Notes under the pieces: model-generated
Database searches by the model: none
Told to the model about the DNA's origin: nothing
The model's input: only the letters and a program-made list of their open reading frames with translations
NCBI GenBank assembly: GCA_031425275.1
Contig: JANPJA010000036.1
Location: 4,782-68,781 of the forward strand
Source: JAIVGV01 sp031425275
GTDB taxonomy: Bacteria; Acidobacteriota; Blastocatellia; Pyrinomonadales; Pyrinomonadaceae
Length of the DNA stretch: 64,000 nt
Direction: 5' to 3'
Program-made: the position numbers and the translations under genes
In this document: positions 32,627 to 41,832 of the stretch, in pieces
Layout of the letters: each line of letters begins with the position of its first letter
Numbering within the stretch: position 1 is the first letter of the stretch

Positions 32627-33469
32627 TCAGTTCCAGCGGCGTAGTTCGCGCAGGAGCAGGTCGGCGTGGCGTCGGGGTTCGGGGATGTTGCGCATGAAGG
32701 TGGAGCCGCCGACCTCGTTGGCGTTGTCGATGATGAGGTCGCCGAAGCGCATGAGCCGCTGCGGGATGGTGGTCGCGACGGTCACGTCCTGAATGTTACG
32801 GAGCGGGATGTTGCGCGTCCGGCGCGAGATGAAACCCTGATCGATCTCGACCTTCGAGTCGGTGAGCGTGTAGCGGACGCTGTTGCGGCGGAGGTGGTAG
32901 AAGGCCGGGATGAGCAGGAGCGGGAGCGAGACGAGAACCGAGTAGAGCGCCGGGAGCCAATTCATGATGGCGAGCAGGACGGTGAGGCCGACCGCGCCGA
33001 GGGCGGCGACGGCGTAGCCGAGGCCGACGAAAAGCAGCGTCGGGCGGATGGTGAAGATGACGCGCTCGGCGTCGTGTCCCGGCGTCGGGCGCGGCTCGAC
33101 CGCGGGGTGGGGTGGGCGCGCGGGCGCGGGGCGCGGCTCGACCGCCGGGCGGGGGTCGCGGCGGGCCTCCTGCAACGCCGGCGGCGAGTTTTGATCCCGC
33201 AACTGTTCGACGCGCGCAGGCGCGCCGCTCCGCCCGTCGAAGGGCGAGCGCGAGGCGACGCGCGTGGCCTCCGTGTCGTGCCCGGCGAGGCGCGTCACGT
33301 CAGGGTCGGCCGGGTCGCGCGCGGCGAGGCGCGTCGCTTCCGTGTCGGCGGGGCCGCCCGCCGCTTCGCCGCCGCGCATCAATTCGGGGCCGGTCGCCGC
33401 GCCGCAGTGGTTACAGAAGCGCACGCCCAGCGGGATGTCGCCGCCGCAGGTTGAACAATACATCTTCAA
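32627..33469 (-). CDS. Zinc-ribbon / bacterial PH-domain membrane protein
   Basis: 280 residues. TTG 33469 lies 6 bases from GGAGG; ATG two codons later is the alternative. Zinc ribbon at 1-25 (CSTCGGDIPLGVRFCNHCG). A disordered linker (30-130) contains three similar segments, TEATRLAARD, PDVTRLAGHD and TEATRVASRS. Two hydrophobic helices follow (LLFVGLGYAVAALGAVGLTVLL, LYSVLVSLPLLLIPAF), then a YdbS-type PH domain (about 200-265): VRYTLTDSKVEIDQGFISRRTRNIPLRNIQDV. The family is membrane-associated with unknown ligand. The repeated D/E-x-x-T-R segments look like possible Thr-phosphorylation sites. Confidence 0.83.
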   Translation of the reverse strand: MKMYCSTCGGDIPLGVRFCNHCGAATGPELMRGGEAAGGPADTEATRLAARDPADPDVTRLAGHDTEATRVASRSPFDGRSGAPARVEQLRDQNSPPALQEARRDPRPAVEPRPAPARPPHPAVEPRPTPGHDAERVIFTIRPTLLFVGLGYAVAALGAVGLTVLLAIMNWLPALYSVLVSLPLLLIPAFYHLRRNSVRYTLTDSKVEIDQGFISRRTRNIPLRNIQDVTVATTIPQRLMRFGDLIIDNANEVGGSTFMRNIPEPRRHADLLLRELRRWN

Positions 33470-33524
33470 CAGAAGCCTCCTCGATCTTTCACGCCGCCGC
33501 CGCCACGTGCCGACTTCTCCGCGC

Positions 33525-35018
33525 TCAATCGTCGCCGCCGCCGCCGGCCGCGCCCACGCAGTCTAACAATTCCTGCGGGTCGTAGGGGAGCGGGACGAAG
33601 CCGCCCGCGCCTAGCCCGGACGCGCCCGCGCGCAACACTTCGCCGTCGCGCTCGGCGGGGACGAGCAGGACGACGGGCAGCGGCGGCCGCCCGCCGTGAC
33701 GCTCGCCGAGGAGGCGCAGGACTCCGAGGCCGTCAACACCCGCGAGCGCAAAGTCTAGTACGAGCAGATCGGCGCGTTCGATGCGTAGAAGATCGAGAGT
33801 CTGTTTGCCGTCGAAGGCCGCGCGCACTTCGTAACCGGCCGAGCGCAGGAGCAAATTGACCTGCGCCATGCGGGCCGCGTCGGAGACGGCGAGCAGGAGG
33901 CGGCGGGGCAAGGGCGTGCCATCCGCGCGCCGCGCACGCACGCGCGCGGCGGCTTCGGCGGCCGCGCCGGCGAGCACCCCGCCCCCGGTAGCCGCGCCGT
34001 CGAATGAGGGCAGCACCGTCGCCCCGAATTCGTCCCCGCGCTTCGACTCGCGCAGCGCGCGCCGCTGCGCGAAGGCCGCCGGCAGCCCGCGCTTCGACGC
34101 CGCGCGCGACTGCTGCTGCTGCTGCTGCGGATCGGCCGCGTGTGACTGACCCCCGACGCGCCACTCCGAGGACGAACGCGCGCCAGACCCGTTCAGCGGC
34201 AGGAAGTCTTGAGCCGGTTGCGCCTGTTCCGCGACGGCCTGCGCTTCGGCTTCGCCCGCGCGCAAGCTGTGTCCGTCGTTGACTTCAAACCCGCCGGGCG
34301 ATTGGAGCGCGGCGGATTCGGGGGCGGCCGAATCGTGCGTGAAAGGATCATGCGTGTTGTCGTCGCCCGTTGCGCGCGACAGCGCGGCGTCGAGCGCGGC
34401 TTCGGCGCACAAGACCAGAGCTTCGACATCCGCGCCGTCGCCGGGGAACGAGGCGAGGCCGACGGCCAGTGGCGCGCTCGCGGGCGCGGCGTGGAACTCA
34501 GCGAGCAGGCGCGCGAGATCGTCCGCGGCCCGGCGCGCTCGGCCGGCGGGCAGGAGGGCGGCGAGCAGCGTCGGGCCGTAGAAGGCGACTCCGTCCACCC
34601 GGCGCAAATTCAGCGCGAGAAAATTGTGAGCCTCCGCGAGCGCGCCGGCCTCGCGTCGCGCTTCGAGCGAGTCGGCCGGGCGGCAACATTCGTCGCCGCC
34701 GCCCGATTCGTCGTCGCCGGCGCGGCGCGGCGCGAGGAGCGCGAGCGTGAAAGGCGAGCCGGTGGAGACTTGCGCACGCGCGTCTTCGAGGAGCCGGAGG
34801 AAGTCGTCGATCTCCGCGCGGCGCGCGGGCGTCGCGGGCGTGGAGTCGTGGCCTATGTGATCGGGGTGCAACACTGGTTGACGTGTGACGCCGACGGCGT
34901 GGGCGACACTTGCGACGAGGTGGACGAAGGCGCGCGGCCCGCCCCGGCGGGCGATAGTTACGCGCCCGCGCGCATGATACCTAAAGTTGGGCGCGGCGGA
35001 AACGCGGCGCGGGCGCAC
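33525..35018 (-). CDS. Degenerate GGDEF-like plus C-terminal receiver-domain protein
   Basis: Up to 497 residues from GTG 35018; a later GTG near 34876 (LHPDHIGHD) would remove a doubtful leader. Residues about 65-215 follow the GGDEF nucleotidyl-cyclase layout (LRRVDGVAFYGPTLLAALLP, LAVGLASFPGDGADVEAL), but the catalytic GG[DE]EF is missing, so cyclase activity is unlikely. A disordered linker with a Gln run encoded by a CTG/CAG triplet tract (about 34111-34130) leads to a receiver domain (about 375-490) with LVLDFALAGVDG, whose Asp is the expected phosphoacceptor. Receiver at the C-terminus after an inactive cyclase is unusual. Perhaps a scaffold in a phosphorelay. Confidence 0.7.
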   Translation of the reverse strand: MRPRRVSAAPNFRYHARGRVTIARRGGPRAFVHLVASVAHAVGVTRQPVLHPDHIGHDSTPATPARRAEIDDFLRLLEDARAQVSTGSPFTLALLAPRRAGDDESGGGDECCRPADSLEARREAGALAEAHNFLALNLRRVDGVAFYGPTLLAALLPAGRARRAADDLARLLAEFHAAPASAPLAVGLASFPGDGADVEALVLCAEAALDAALSRATGDDNTHDPFTHDSAAPESAALQSPGGFEVNDGHSLRAGEAEAQAVAEQAQPAQDFLPLNGSGARSSSEWRVGGQSHAADPQQQQQQSRAASKRGLPAAFAQRRALRESKRGDEFGATVLPSFDGAATGGGVLAGAAAEAAARVRARRADGTPLPRRLLLAVSDAARMAQVNLLLRSAGYEVRAAFDGKQTLDLLRIERADLLVLDFALAGVDGLGVLRLLGERHGGRPPLPVVLLVPAERDGEVLRAGASGLGAGGFVPLPYDPQELLDCVGAAGGGGDD

Positions 35019-35118
35019 TCGGCGGCTCGCGGAAAAAAGTGACGGGGCGGTTCGGAAGTAATCCGAGGCCGCCCCGTCTGGTTAGTCGAACAGAATCGCG
35101 CGACGCTGACCCTCGGCC

Positions 35119-35994
35119 TCACTGGCTGACGAGCATCAGCTTGCCGTCGGGGAGACGCACGGAGTAGGCGTTGCGCTGGTAGATCGCGGCGGGGTCGGGC
35201 ACTTGGTTGACGACCGCGGCCTGCGCCAGCGTGAAGGCGGGCGCGCGCCGGGCGGCCTCCGGATCGCGCATCAGTGCGTAACGCTCGGTGATGCGGCGGA
35301 CGTATTCCTGCGTCTCGCGGTAGGGCGGGACGCGGCGGCCGTACTTGTCAACCGCGCCTTCGCCCGCGTTGTAGCCGGCGAGCGCGAGACGCACGTCGCC
35401 GTCGAAGCGACGGAGTAGCCAGCTCATGTAGCGCGCGCCGGCGTCGATGTTCTGGGCCGGGTCGAAGATGTCGCGGACGCCGAAGCGCGCGGCCGTCCCC
35501 GGCATGAGCTGCATCAACCCGCGCGCGCCCTTGTGTGAGAGGGCGCGCTTTTTGAACGCCGACTCGCGGTGCATGATCGCGTAGATGAGGATGGGATCGA
35601 CGCCGTGGCGCGTGCCGGAGGCGGCGATGAACGAATCTACTTTCGCGTCGCCCGTCGTGTAGCCGTCGAGCGCGCCGGCGGCGGAGGGGGTCATGGCGAG
35701 CGCGTATTCCTTCGTCAACACCGTCGGGTCGGCGCTCACGTCCGCCGTCTTGAGCGCGGCGGGGCGCGAGCGCGCGAGTTCGGCGCGGTGCATGGCCGTC
35801 ATGCGCGAGCGACGCGCCGGCGGGGGCGCGGGCAGCGGCGCGGGCGGCGACGGCTCGGGGAGACGGACGCCGCTCGACGTGTCGAAGTTGTCGAAGGTTT
35901 GGCGCGACTGCCCCTGCGCGCGCGTCGGGGGACACGGCAGCAGGAGGAGGAACAGCAGCAGCGCGGGCGCGGCGAGAGGGAGGAACTTTTTCAT
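35119..35994 (-). CDS. Lytic transglycosylase (SLT domain), secreted
   Basis: 291 residues from ATG 35994 (MKKFLPLAAPALLLFLLLL), a clear signal peptide; earlier frame codons are unlikely. SLT domain at about 125-250: HRESAFKKRALSHKGARGLMQLMPGTA with the catalytic Glu in RESAF, then FDPAQNIDAGARYMSWLL, LALAGYNAGEGAV and VRRITERY. It cleaves glycan strands to 1,6-anhydromuropeptides in the periplasm. A short C-terminal strand-rich tail (YSVRLPDGKLMLVSQ) is of unknown role. It is one of several peptidoglycan enzymes in the window. Confidence 0.92.
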   Translation of the reverse strand: MKKFLPLAAPALLLFLLLLPCPPTRAQGQSRQTFDNFDTSSGVRLPEPSPPAPLPAPPPARRSRMTAMHRAELARSRPAALKTADVSADPTVLTKEYALAMTPSAAGALDGYTTGDAKVDSFIAASGTRHGVDPILIYAIMHRESAFKKRALSHKGARGLMQLMPGTAARFGVRDIFDPAQNIDAGARYMSWLLRRFDGDVRLALAGYNAGEGAVDKYGRRVPPYRETQEYVRRITERYALMRDPEAARRAPAFTLAQAAVVNQVPDPAAIYQRNAYSVRLPDGKLMLVSQ

Positions 35995-36446
35995 AACTGC
36001 ACTTGTAAGGGTTGCGGGGGAGTCCTTAAACGGGACAGGCCCGGCGCGCGTCGCGCGCGTTCGGCCGGCCACGAGGCTCTCGACGAATACTCTTGTGGGT
36101 GAGATTTGGGTCGGAAACTTTTCACCGGCGACAGGGCCGAGAACGTCTCCGTTGAGTGGGGCGCGCCCGCTCGGAAGCGGGCACAGATTTAGACTATCAC
36201 ACGGCCCGAAACGGCGGCAACACCTTTATTCCGCGGGCCGCGTCCACGACCGGAAGCACCCGCCTGTCAGGAATTTGCGGGCCGGGCCGGTTAACCGCGC
36301 GGGGCGCTCCTCCGCACGCCCCGGACGGCCGCGCGCAACCTCTTGACAGCGCGTGTATGATGTCTGGGCTTTGAACAGCGGGCGGCCTACCTCAACCAGC
36401 CGCCTCCCTTTCACTCACGCACACTCTCACAAGAAGGAGAATCCTC

Positions 36447-36851
36447 ATGCGAAAGCTAATCGCACCCCTGTTCGCGCTGCTGCTCCTCGCCACGAACGCC
36501 GCCGCCGCCGCGCAGAACACCAACTCTCCCAAGACCACTCAGGCCGCCAAGTCGAACGCGAACGCCGGCACGAAACGCGGCCCCGTCTTCCGCGCCACGA
36601 AGGAGCAGATCAAGCAGGCGCAGACTTTACTCAAACAGCGGGGCCACTTCGCGGGCGAAGCCACGGGCAAGCTCGACGACGACACGCGCGCCGGCCTGCG
36701 CAAGTTTCAGGAGGCCGCAAGCATGAAGGTGACGGGCACGCTCAACGCCGCCACGCTCGACAAGATGAACATCGCGCTGACCGACCGGCAGCGAGAGATC
36801 ATGCGGGGGCAGGAGGAGGCGGCCAAGCCCGCCAACGCCAACTCGCGCTGA
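36447..36851 (+). CDS. Secreted peptidoglycan-binding domain protein, 134 aa
   Basis: 134 residues with AAGGAG 7 bases before the start. Signal peptide (LIAPLFALLLLATNAAA). A PG_binding_1 three-helix domain at about 50-110 (KEQIKQAQTLLKQRGHFAGEATGKLDDDTRAGLRKFQE, then VTGTLNAATLDKM). It binds glycan-linked peptides and usually targets hydrolases; here it is alone. Charged low-complexity ends. It is followed by a convergent terminator shared with alaS. Confidence 0.88.
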   Translation: MRKLIAPLFALLLLATNAAAAAQNTNSPKTTQAAKSNANAGTKRGPVFRATKEQIKQAQTLLKQRGHFAGEATGKLDDDTRAGLRKFQEAASMKVTGTLNAATLDKMNIALTDRQREIMRGQEEAAKPANANSR

Positions 36852-36864
36852 CGGCGTACCCCTT

Positions 36865-36918
36865 GCGTCTTTGTGCCTCCAGCGTGAAATCATCCTCACG
36901 CTGGAGGCGCAAAGACGC
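36865..36918 (+). terminator. Long hairpin after the peptidoglycan-binding gene
   Basis: 23-bp arms (36865-36887 with 36896-36918) with one G-U wobble and an 8-base loop. No T tract follows on the + strand. Confidence 0.6.
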
Positions 36919-36919
36919 A

Positions 36920-36971
36920 AAGAAAGAGAGAGCGGCAGCCCGGAGATAAAAGTCTCCAAGCTGCCGCTCTC
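36920..36971 (-). terminator. alaS terminator
   Basis: On the minus strand, GAGAGCGGCAGC (36960-36971) pairs with GCTGCCGCTCTC (36928-36939), with an inner GGAGA/TCTCC stem. The stem is followed by TCTTTCTTTG. Confidence 0.75.
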
Positions 36972-36995
36972 GGTTCATCTCGGCGCGTGCCTTTG

Positions 36996-39812
36996 TCAGC
37001 CCGCGCTCTGCCCGCCGAGCAGCCGCTCGACCACCCCGTAGCTCGCCGCGAGCGCGTCGGGCAGTTTGTCTTCCTGCGAGCCGCCGCCCTCGGCCATGTC
37101 CGGCTTGCCGCCGCCGCGCCCGCCGACGATGGTTGCGAGTTCGCGGATGACTTGACCGGCCGGGACACGCGATTGCAAGTCCTGCGACGTGCGGACGATG
37201 ATCGAGACCTTACCCTCGCCCCGCCGACCGAGCACGACGATGCCCGACTTGACGCGCGCAAGGAGCGTGTCCGACAACTGGCGCAGGCCCGCCGCGTCCA
37301 ACTCGCTCGCCTCGCGCGCCAGCACCGAGACGCCTGCCACCTCCTTCGCCTCCGAGCCGTTACCCGCCGCCGCGCCGGCCGCGCCCGACGCGAGCTTTTG
37401 TTTCAACTCGTCGGTCTCTCTGCGGGCGCGCTTTAACTCTTCCTGCAAACGCTCGACCGTCGCCGGCAGATCGCCGCGCGTCGAGCGCAAATTCCCCGCC
37501 ACCTGATCGACCAGAGCCTCGGTCTCGCGGAAGCGCGTCAGCGCGTCCCACCCCGTCACCGCGCGGACGCGGCGCGTGCCCGAGGCGATTGACTCGTCGC
37601 TCACGAGCTTGAACAAACCGATGTCGCCCGTCGAGCGGACGTGCGTGCCGCCGCACAGCTCTTTCGAGAAGACGCCTTCCGCGCCCGGCACGCTCAGCAC
37701 GCGCACCTTCTCCGCGTACTTCTCGCCGAACAGCGCCATCGCGCCCGACTGCATCGCCTCTTCGAGCGCGACCTCGTCCGTCCCCACCGCCTCGTTGCGC
37801 AGGACGTGGTAGTTGACGAGCCGCTCGACTTCGGCGACCTCGTCGCGCGTGAGCGGCTGGAAGTGCGTGAAGTCGAAGCGCAGGAAGTTGGGCGCGACGA
37901 TTGACCCGGCCTGCTTGACGTGCGTGCCCAACACCTCGCGCAACGCGGCGTGCATCAGGTGCGTCGCCGTGTGGTTGCGCCGCGTCGCGTCGCGCTTCTC
38001 GACATCGACCCGCGCGGAAATGATCTCGCCGACTTTCAAACTGCCCTTTTCGACTTTGACCTTATGCACGATCAGCCCCTGCGCGGGCGAGTGCGTATCG
38101 GCGACGACGGCGTGTGCCTTCTCGCCCACGAACACGCCCACGTCCCCGACCTGCCCGCCGCTCTCGGCGTAGAACGGCGTGTGATTCAACACGGCCTCGC
38201 CTTCGTCGCCTTCGTCCAAAGATTTAACTTCGTCATCGCCTTTGATCAGAGCGATGATTTTTGATTCCTCAACCGTCGTCGTCTCGTAGCCTTTGAACTC
38301 TGACTTGGTGTCGTGTCGGCGCGACAGGGCAACGTAAACGGGCTTCGCCTTTTTTTGCTCCGCCGTTTGTTTTGCGGTTCCGCTTTGCTGAAGTTCTTTT
38401 ATCTCAACTTCGACTCGTTGCCTGAATTCGTCTTCGGTCATCGACCCGACATGTTCGGCGTCGTGAGTTTTTTCGTTGATGATTTCGAGGTTACGCTGCC
38501 CCAGAATCACGTACATCAGGTCAATGGGTGTTCCGAACGTGTCGTACAGTCGCGCCAGCTCCTGCGTTGAAACTTCGACTCTGTCCGCCGCTCCGTCAGT
38601 CCATTTGCCCTTGCTCGCATTCATCAACTCTTCGAGTTTCTTCAACCCGACAGTGAGCGTCGCGCCGAAGCGTTCCTCCTCGAAGCGCACCATCTTCTCG
38701 ATGAACCCGCGTTGCGCTTCGAGTTCGGGGTAAGCCTCGCACATCTGGTCGGCGACGAAGTTTGTGACCTCGTTGAAGAATAGGCCGTCGAGGCCGAGCG
38801 TGTGCCGGCCTTGATAGATGGCGCGGCGCATGATTTTGCGCAGGACGTAGTTGCGTCCCTCGTTGCCGGGGAGGATGCCGTCGGCGATGGCGAAGGCCGT
38901 GGCGCGGGCGTGGTCGGCGATGACGCGCATGGCGAAGCCTTGCTGCGTCTCCGGCTCGTAGGCGCGGTCGGCGAGCTTTGCCACGTGATCGATGATCGGG
39001 CGGACGAGGTCTGTGTCGTAGTTCGACTGGACGCCTTGCAGGACGGCGGCCACGCGCTCAAGGCCCGCGCCCGTATCGACGGAAGGCTTCGGCAACGGTT
39101 CGAGCGTGTAGGAGGCGAACTTGCCCGTCGCCTTGTCCGGCTCGCCGACGCCCTGCCGGTTGAACTGCATGAAGACGAGGTTCCAGATTTCCATCGTCGT
39201 GTCGCCGGGGCCGTTGACGAACTCGGGCCGGTTCCGCGACGCATCGTCCGGGTCGTCGCCCATGTAGTAGTGAATCTCGCTGCACGGGCCGCAGGGGCCG
39301 GTGTCGCCCATCTGCCAGAAGTTGTCCTTGCGGCCGAAGCGAAGTATCCGGTCGGGCGACGCGCCGACTTGTTCCCAGAGTCGCGCGGCTTCTTCGTCGG
39401 CGGGCACTTCCTCGTCGCCCTCGTAGATTGAGAACCAGAGGCGGCGCGGGTCGAGGCCGAGTTCCGTGACGAGCAAGTCCCACGCGAGCCGGATGGCGTC
39501 CTCCTTGAAGTAGTCGCCGAAGGAGAAGTTGCCGAGCATCTCGAAGAAGGTGTGGTGGCGCGCGGTCTTGCCCACCTCGTCGAGGTCGTTGTGCTTGCCG
39601 CCCGCGCGCAGACACTTCTGCGACGTGGCCGCGCGCGTGTACTCGCGCCGCTCCGCGCCGAGAAACGTGTCCTTGAACTGATTCATCCCGGCGTTGGCGA
39701 ACAAGAGGGTGGGATCGTTGGCCGGCAGCAGCGGGCTGGAGCGCAGACGCTGGTGGCCGTTGCGCTCGAAAAACTTCAAAAAGGTCTCGCGAATTTCGTT
39801 TCCGGTCATCAT
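36996..39812 (-). CDS. alaS: Alanyl-tRNA synthetase
   Basis: 938 residues (family about 875). The first M may be skipped in favour of the next codon. Aminoacylation domain: FFERNGHQRLRSSPLLP, NAGMNQFKDTFLG (motif 2), GGKHNDLDEVG, then FFEMLGNFSFGDYFKEDAI. Motif 3 region: GLERVAAVLQG. The editing domain retains HTATHLMHAAL (zinc ligands His) and CGGTHVRSTGDIG (Cys/His). The C-Ala dimerisation/DHHA1 domain ends the protein (VGGRGGGKPDMAEGGG). It charges tRNA-Ala and clears Ser/Gly mischarged tRNA. A Lys/Gln-rich insertion (about residues 475-490) lengthens it. Confidence 0.98.
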   Translation of the reverse strand: MMTGNEIRETFLKFFERNGHQRLRSSPLLPANDPTLLFANAGMNQFKDTFLGAERREYTRAATSQKCLRAGGKHNDLDEVGKTARHHTFFEMLGNFSFGDYFKEDAIRLAWDLLVTELGLDPRRLWFSIYEGDEEVPADEEAARLWEQVGASPDRILRFGRKDNFWQMGDTGPCGPCSEIHYYMGDDPDDASRNRPEFVNGPGDTTMEIWNLVFMQFNRQGVGEPDKATGKFASYTLEPLPKPSVDTGAGLERVAAVLQGVQSNYDTDLVRPIIDHVAKLADRAYEPETQQGFAMRVIADHARATAFAIADGILPGNEGRNYVLRKIMRRAIYQGRHTLGLDGLFFNEVTNFVADQMCEAYPELEAQRGFIEKMVRFEEERFGATLTVGLKKLEELMNASKGKWTDGAADRVEVSTQELARLYDTFGTPIDLMYVILGQRNLEIINEKTHDAEHVGSMTEDEFRQRVEVEIKELQQSGTAKQTAEQKKAKPVYVALSRRHDTKSEFKGYETTTVEESKIIALIKGDDEVKSLDEGDEGEAVLNHTPFYAESGGQVGDVGVFVGEKAHAVVADTHSPAQGLIVHKVKVEKGSLKVGEIISARVDVEKRDATRRNHTATHLMHAALREVLGTHVKQAGSIVAPNFLRFDFTHFQPLTRDEVAEVERLVNYHVLRNEAVGTDEVALEEAMQSGAMALFGEKYAEKVRVLSVPGAEGVFSKELCGGTHVRSTGDIGLFKLVSDESIASGTRRVRAVTGWDALTRFRETEALVDQVAGNLRSTRGDLPATVERLQEELKRARRETDELKQKLASGAAGAAAGNGSEAKEVAGVSVLAREASELDAAGLRQLSDTLLARVKSGIVVLGRRGEGKVSIIVRTSQDLQSRVPAGQVIRELATIVGGRGGGKPDMAEGGGSQEDKLPDALAASYGVVERLLGGQSAG

Positions 39813-39971
39813 AAAAATATACCCGCTCGGATAGCGTCAGCCGCCGGTTTTTCGGCGGAAAAGTTGAACTATAAGTCTAGCACGCACTGCGCGGGCGGGC
39901 GAAACGGGCGGCAACTAAGGGGGGCGATACGCGCACCCGGAAGGCGGGGCGGGGAAGGGCGAGCGCGGCGG

Positions 39972-40592
39972 CTAATCTTCGCCCGCGTCGGGCAGACCGT
40001 CTTCCTCGTCGAGGGGCGCGGACGACAGCGCGCGGACTTTGTTGATGACGAGATCGATGGAGAACCCGCGGCGCAGCAGGTGATCGAAGAGACTCTTCGA
40101 CTCTTGCCGCGTCCGCGGCCGCCCGCGCAGCCGGACGCGCTTGGCGATGGCCTCATCGACGAGGCCGTCTTCGGGCGTCTCCGCAAAAACTTTTTCGAGC
40201 GTCTGGTCGGCGAGTTCTTTATCGAGCTTCTTATTTTTAAGATCGCGCGCGAGGCGTTGTCGGCCGACGGGCTTTTGCCTGATGCGCGATTGCGCGAACG
40301 AGAGCGCGAACTGCTCGTCGTCGAGGTAGCCGTACTCGCTTAACTTCGCGACGGCGTAGTCGGCCGCCGCCTCGTCCGTCCACTCCTTCTCCAACAGCCG
40401 CTCGCGCAGCTCCGCCACCGAGCGCGGCTTGGCGGCGAGCAGTTTCACGGCGCGTTGGAGCGTGCGCGTGCGCGCCTTCTCCGGGTCGAGGGGCCGGCGC
40501 GGCTTGGCCTCTTCGCCCTCGCGCAGTTGTCGGTCGTTGGGGCCGGGGCGGCGCGGCTTGAACTTAGGCGGCTGCTTTTTTTTTCCGAACAT
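39972..40592 (-). CDS. recX: Regulatory protein RecX
   Basis: 206 residues from ATG 40592 (MFGKKKQPPKFK). N-terminal basic extension (FKPRRPGPNDRQLREGEE), then the RecX three-helix repeats: KLLAAKPRSVAELRERLLEKEW, LSEYGYLDDEQFALSFAQSRIR, LADQTLEKVF and a final LFDHLLRRGFSIDLVINKV. It binds the RecA filament and limits its activity. recA is not in the window. Located between alaS (same strand, downstream) and truB (opposite). Confidence 0.9.
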   Translation of the reverse strand: MFGKKKQPPKFKPRRPGPNDRQLREGEEAKPRRPLDPEKARTRTLQRAVKLLAAKPRSVAELRERLLEKEWTDEAAADYAVAKLSEYGYLDDEQFALSFAQSRIRQKPVGRQRLARDLKNKKLDKELADQTLEKVFAETPEDGLVDEAIAKRVRLRGRPRTRQESKSLFDHLLRRGFSIDLVINKVRALSSAPLDEEDGLPDAGED

Positions 40593-40682
40593 CTTGTTTA
40601 CCGATTCCCGATTTCGGGTTTGCGATTTAAGATAACGCGCGCGGCAATCGGAAATCAAAAACTGCGAAACGACAATTCACGA

Positions 40683-41636
40683 ATGGACGGACTACTCATC
40701 ATCGACAAGCCCGACGGCTGGACTTCGCACGACGTGGTGGGGCGCGCGCGCCGGCTGCTGCGGGAGAAGCGCGTCGGCCACACCGGCACGCTCGATCCGT
40801 TCGCCACGGGCGTCCTCGTCCTGCTCGTGGGGCGCGCGACACGGCTCGCGCAGTTTCTCTCCGGCGCGGAGAAGGAGTATGAGGCGACGGTGCGCCTCGG
40901 CTTCGCGACCGACACCGGCGATTTGACGGGCGAGCGGCGCGGCGAGGTGAAGCAGTTTGAAGGGGAGTTAGACCGGGGGCGGATCGAGCCGGCGTTGCGC
41001 GCCTTGCGCGGCGAGATCGAGCAGGTGCCGCCGATGTACTCGGCCAAGAAAATTCAGGGCCGCAAACTCTACGAACTGGCGCGGCAGGGCGTCGAGGTCG
41101 AGCGCGAGGCCGTGCGCGTGACGATCCGCGAGCTTGAGTTCGGCGACGGCGTCGCCGCCGGCGCGGTGCGACTCAACGAGGACGGGACGCAGGACGTGTG
41201 CGTCCGCGTCGTCTGCTCGGCCGGGACTTACGTCCGCACGCTCGCCGAGTCAATCGGCGCGTCGCTCGGCACGGGCGCGCACCTCTCCGCGCTCAGGCGC
41301 ACGCGGGCCGGCACCTTCGGTGTCGCGGAATCAGTCACCCTCGAGCGGCTGGCGGAGCTGGCCGAGGCGGGACGGGCGGGCGAGGTTTTAGTCTCGATGA
41401 ACGCGGCCCTCCCGGCGATGCCGGAGACACATCTAACGGACGAGGACGCGCGCCGCGTCCTCCACGGGATGGCCGTCGCCGCGCCGGCGGACGCGCCGGA
41501 GCGTTGGGTTGACGCCGCGCGCGTGCGGCTCGTCGGGGAAGGCGGGGAACTGTTCGCCGTCGGCATCTATGACGCGGCGCAGGGTTTGATTCGGACGCGC
41601 GTGATGCTGGCCGGGCCGGAGAGTGCGGCGAAATAA
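40683..41636 (+). CDS. truB: tRNA pseudouridine synthase B
   Basis: 317 residues from ATG 40683 (MDGLLIIDKPDGWTS), the canonical TruB beginning; a much longer open frame upstream is not coding. GTLDPFATGVLVL contains the catalytic Asp, followed by the thumb and 'MYSAKKIQGRKLYELAR', then GTYVRTLAESIGASLGTGAHLSALRRT. The C-terminal PUA-like part shows PETHLTDEDARRVLHGM. It makes psi55 in tRNA. Its start lies 90 bases from the divergent recX start, so both promoters lie in a short spacer. Confidence 0.97.
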   Translation: MDGLLIIDKPDGWTSHDVVGRARRLLREKRVGHTGTLDPFATGVLVLLVGRATRLAQFLSGAEKEYEATVRLGFATDTGDLTGERRGEVKQFEGELDRGRIEPALRALRGEIEQVPPMYSAKKIQGRKLYELARQGVEVEREAVRVTIRELEFGDGVAAGAVRLNEDGTQDVCVRVVCSAGTYVRTLAESIGASLGTGAHLSALRRTRAGTFGVAESVTLERLAELAEAGRAGEVLVSMNAALPAMPETHLTDEDARRVLHGMAVAAPADAPERWVDAARVRLVGEGGELFAVGIYDAAQGLIRTRVMLAGPESAAK

Positions 41637-41832
41637 GGGTCGGTGTTCGTCGCCCGGTCGTTAGATATAATTTTTCTAAAGCTGCCGCCGACACTAACAA
41701 CCTGAGGGCGTGACTTCCCCACGCCGTCCATGCGCGCCGAATCCGTCAAAAAAAATAACAAGGCGATGCCCGCGCGCTCCCGTCAGCGGGCGCGGGCAGC
41801 TTATTCAAGATGGACGGAGAATGTATCTGCCG

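Noticed and set aside
36341..36360. TTGACA followed by TATGAT as a promoter
   Set aside because: The spacing is 7 bases, not about 17, so it cannot be a sigma-70 pair as written.
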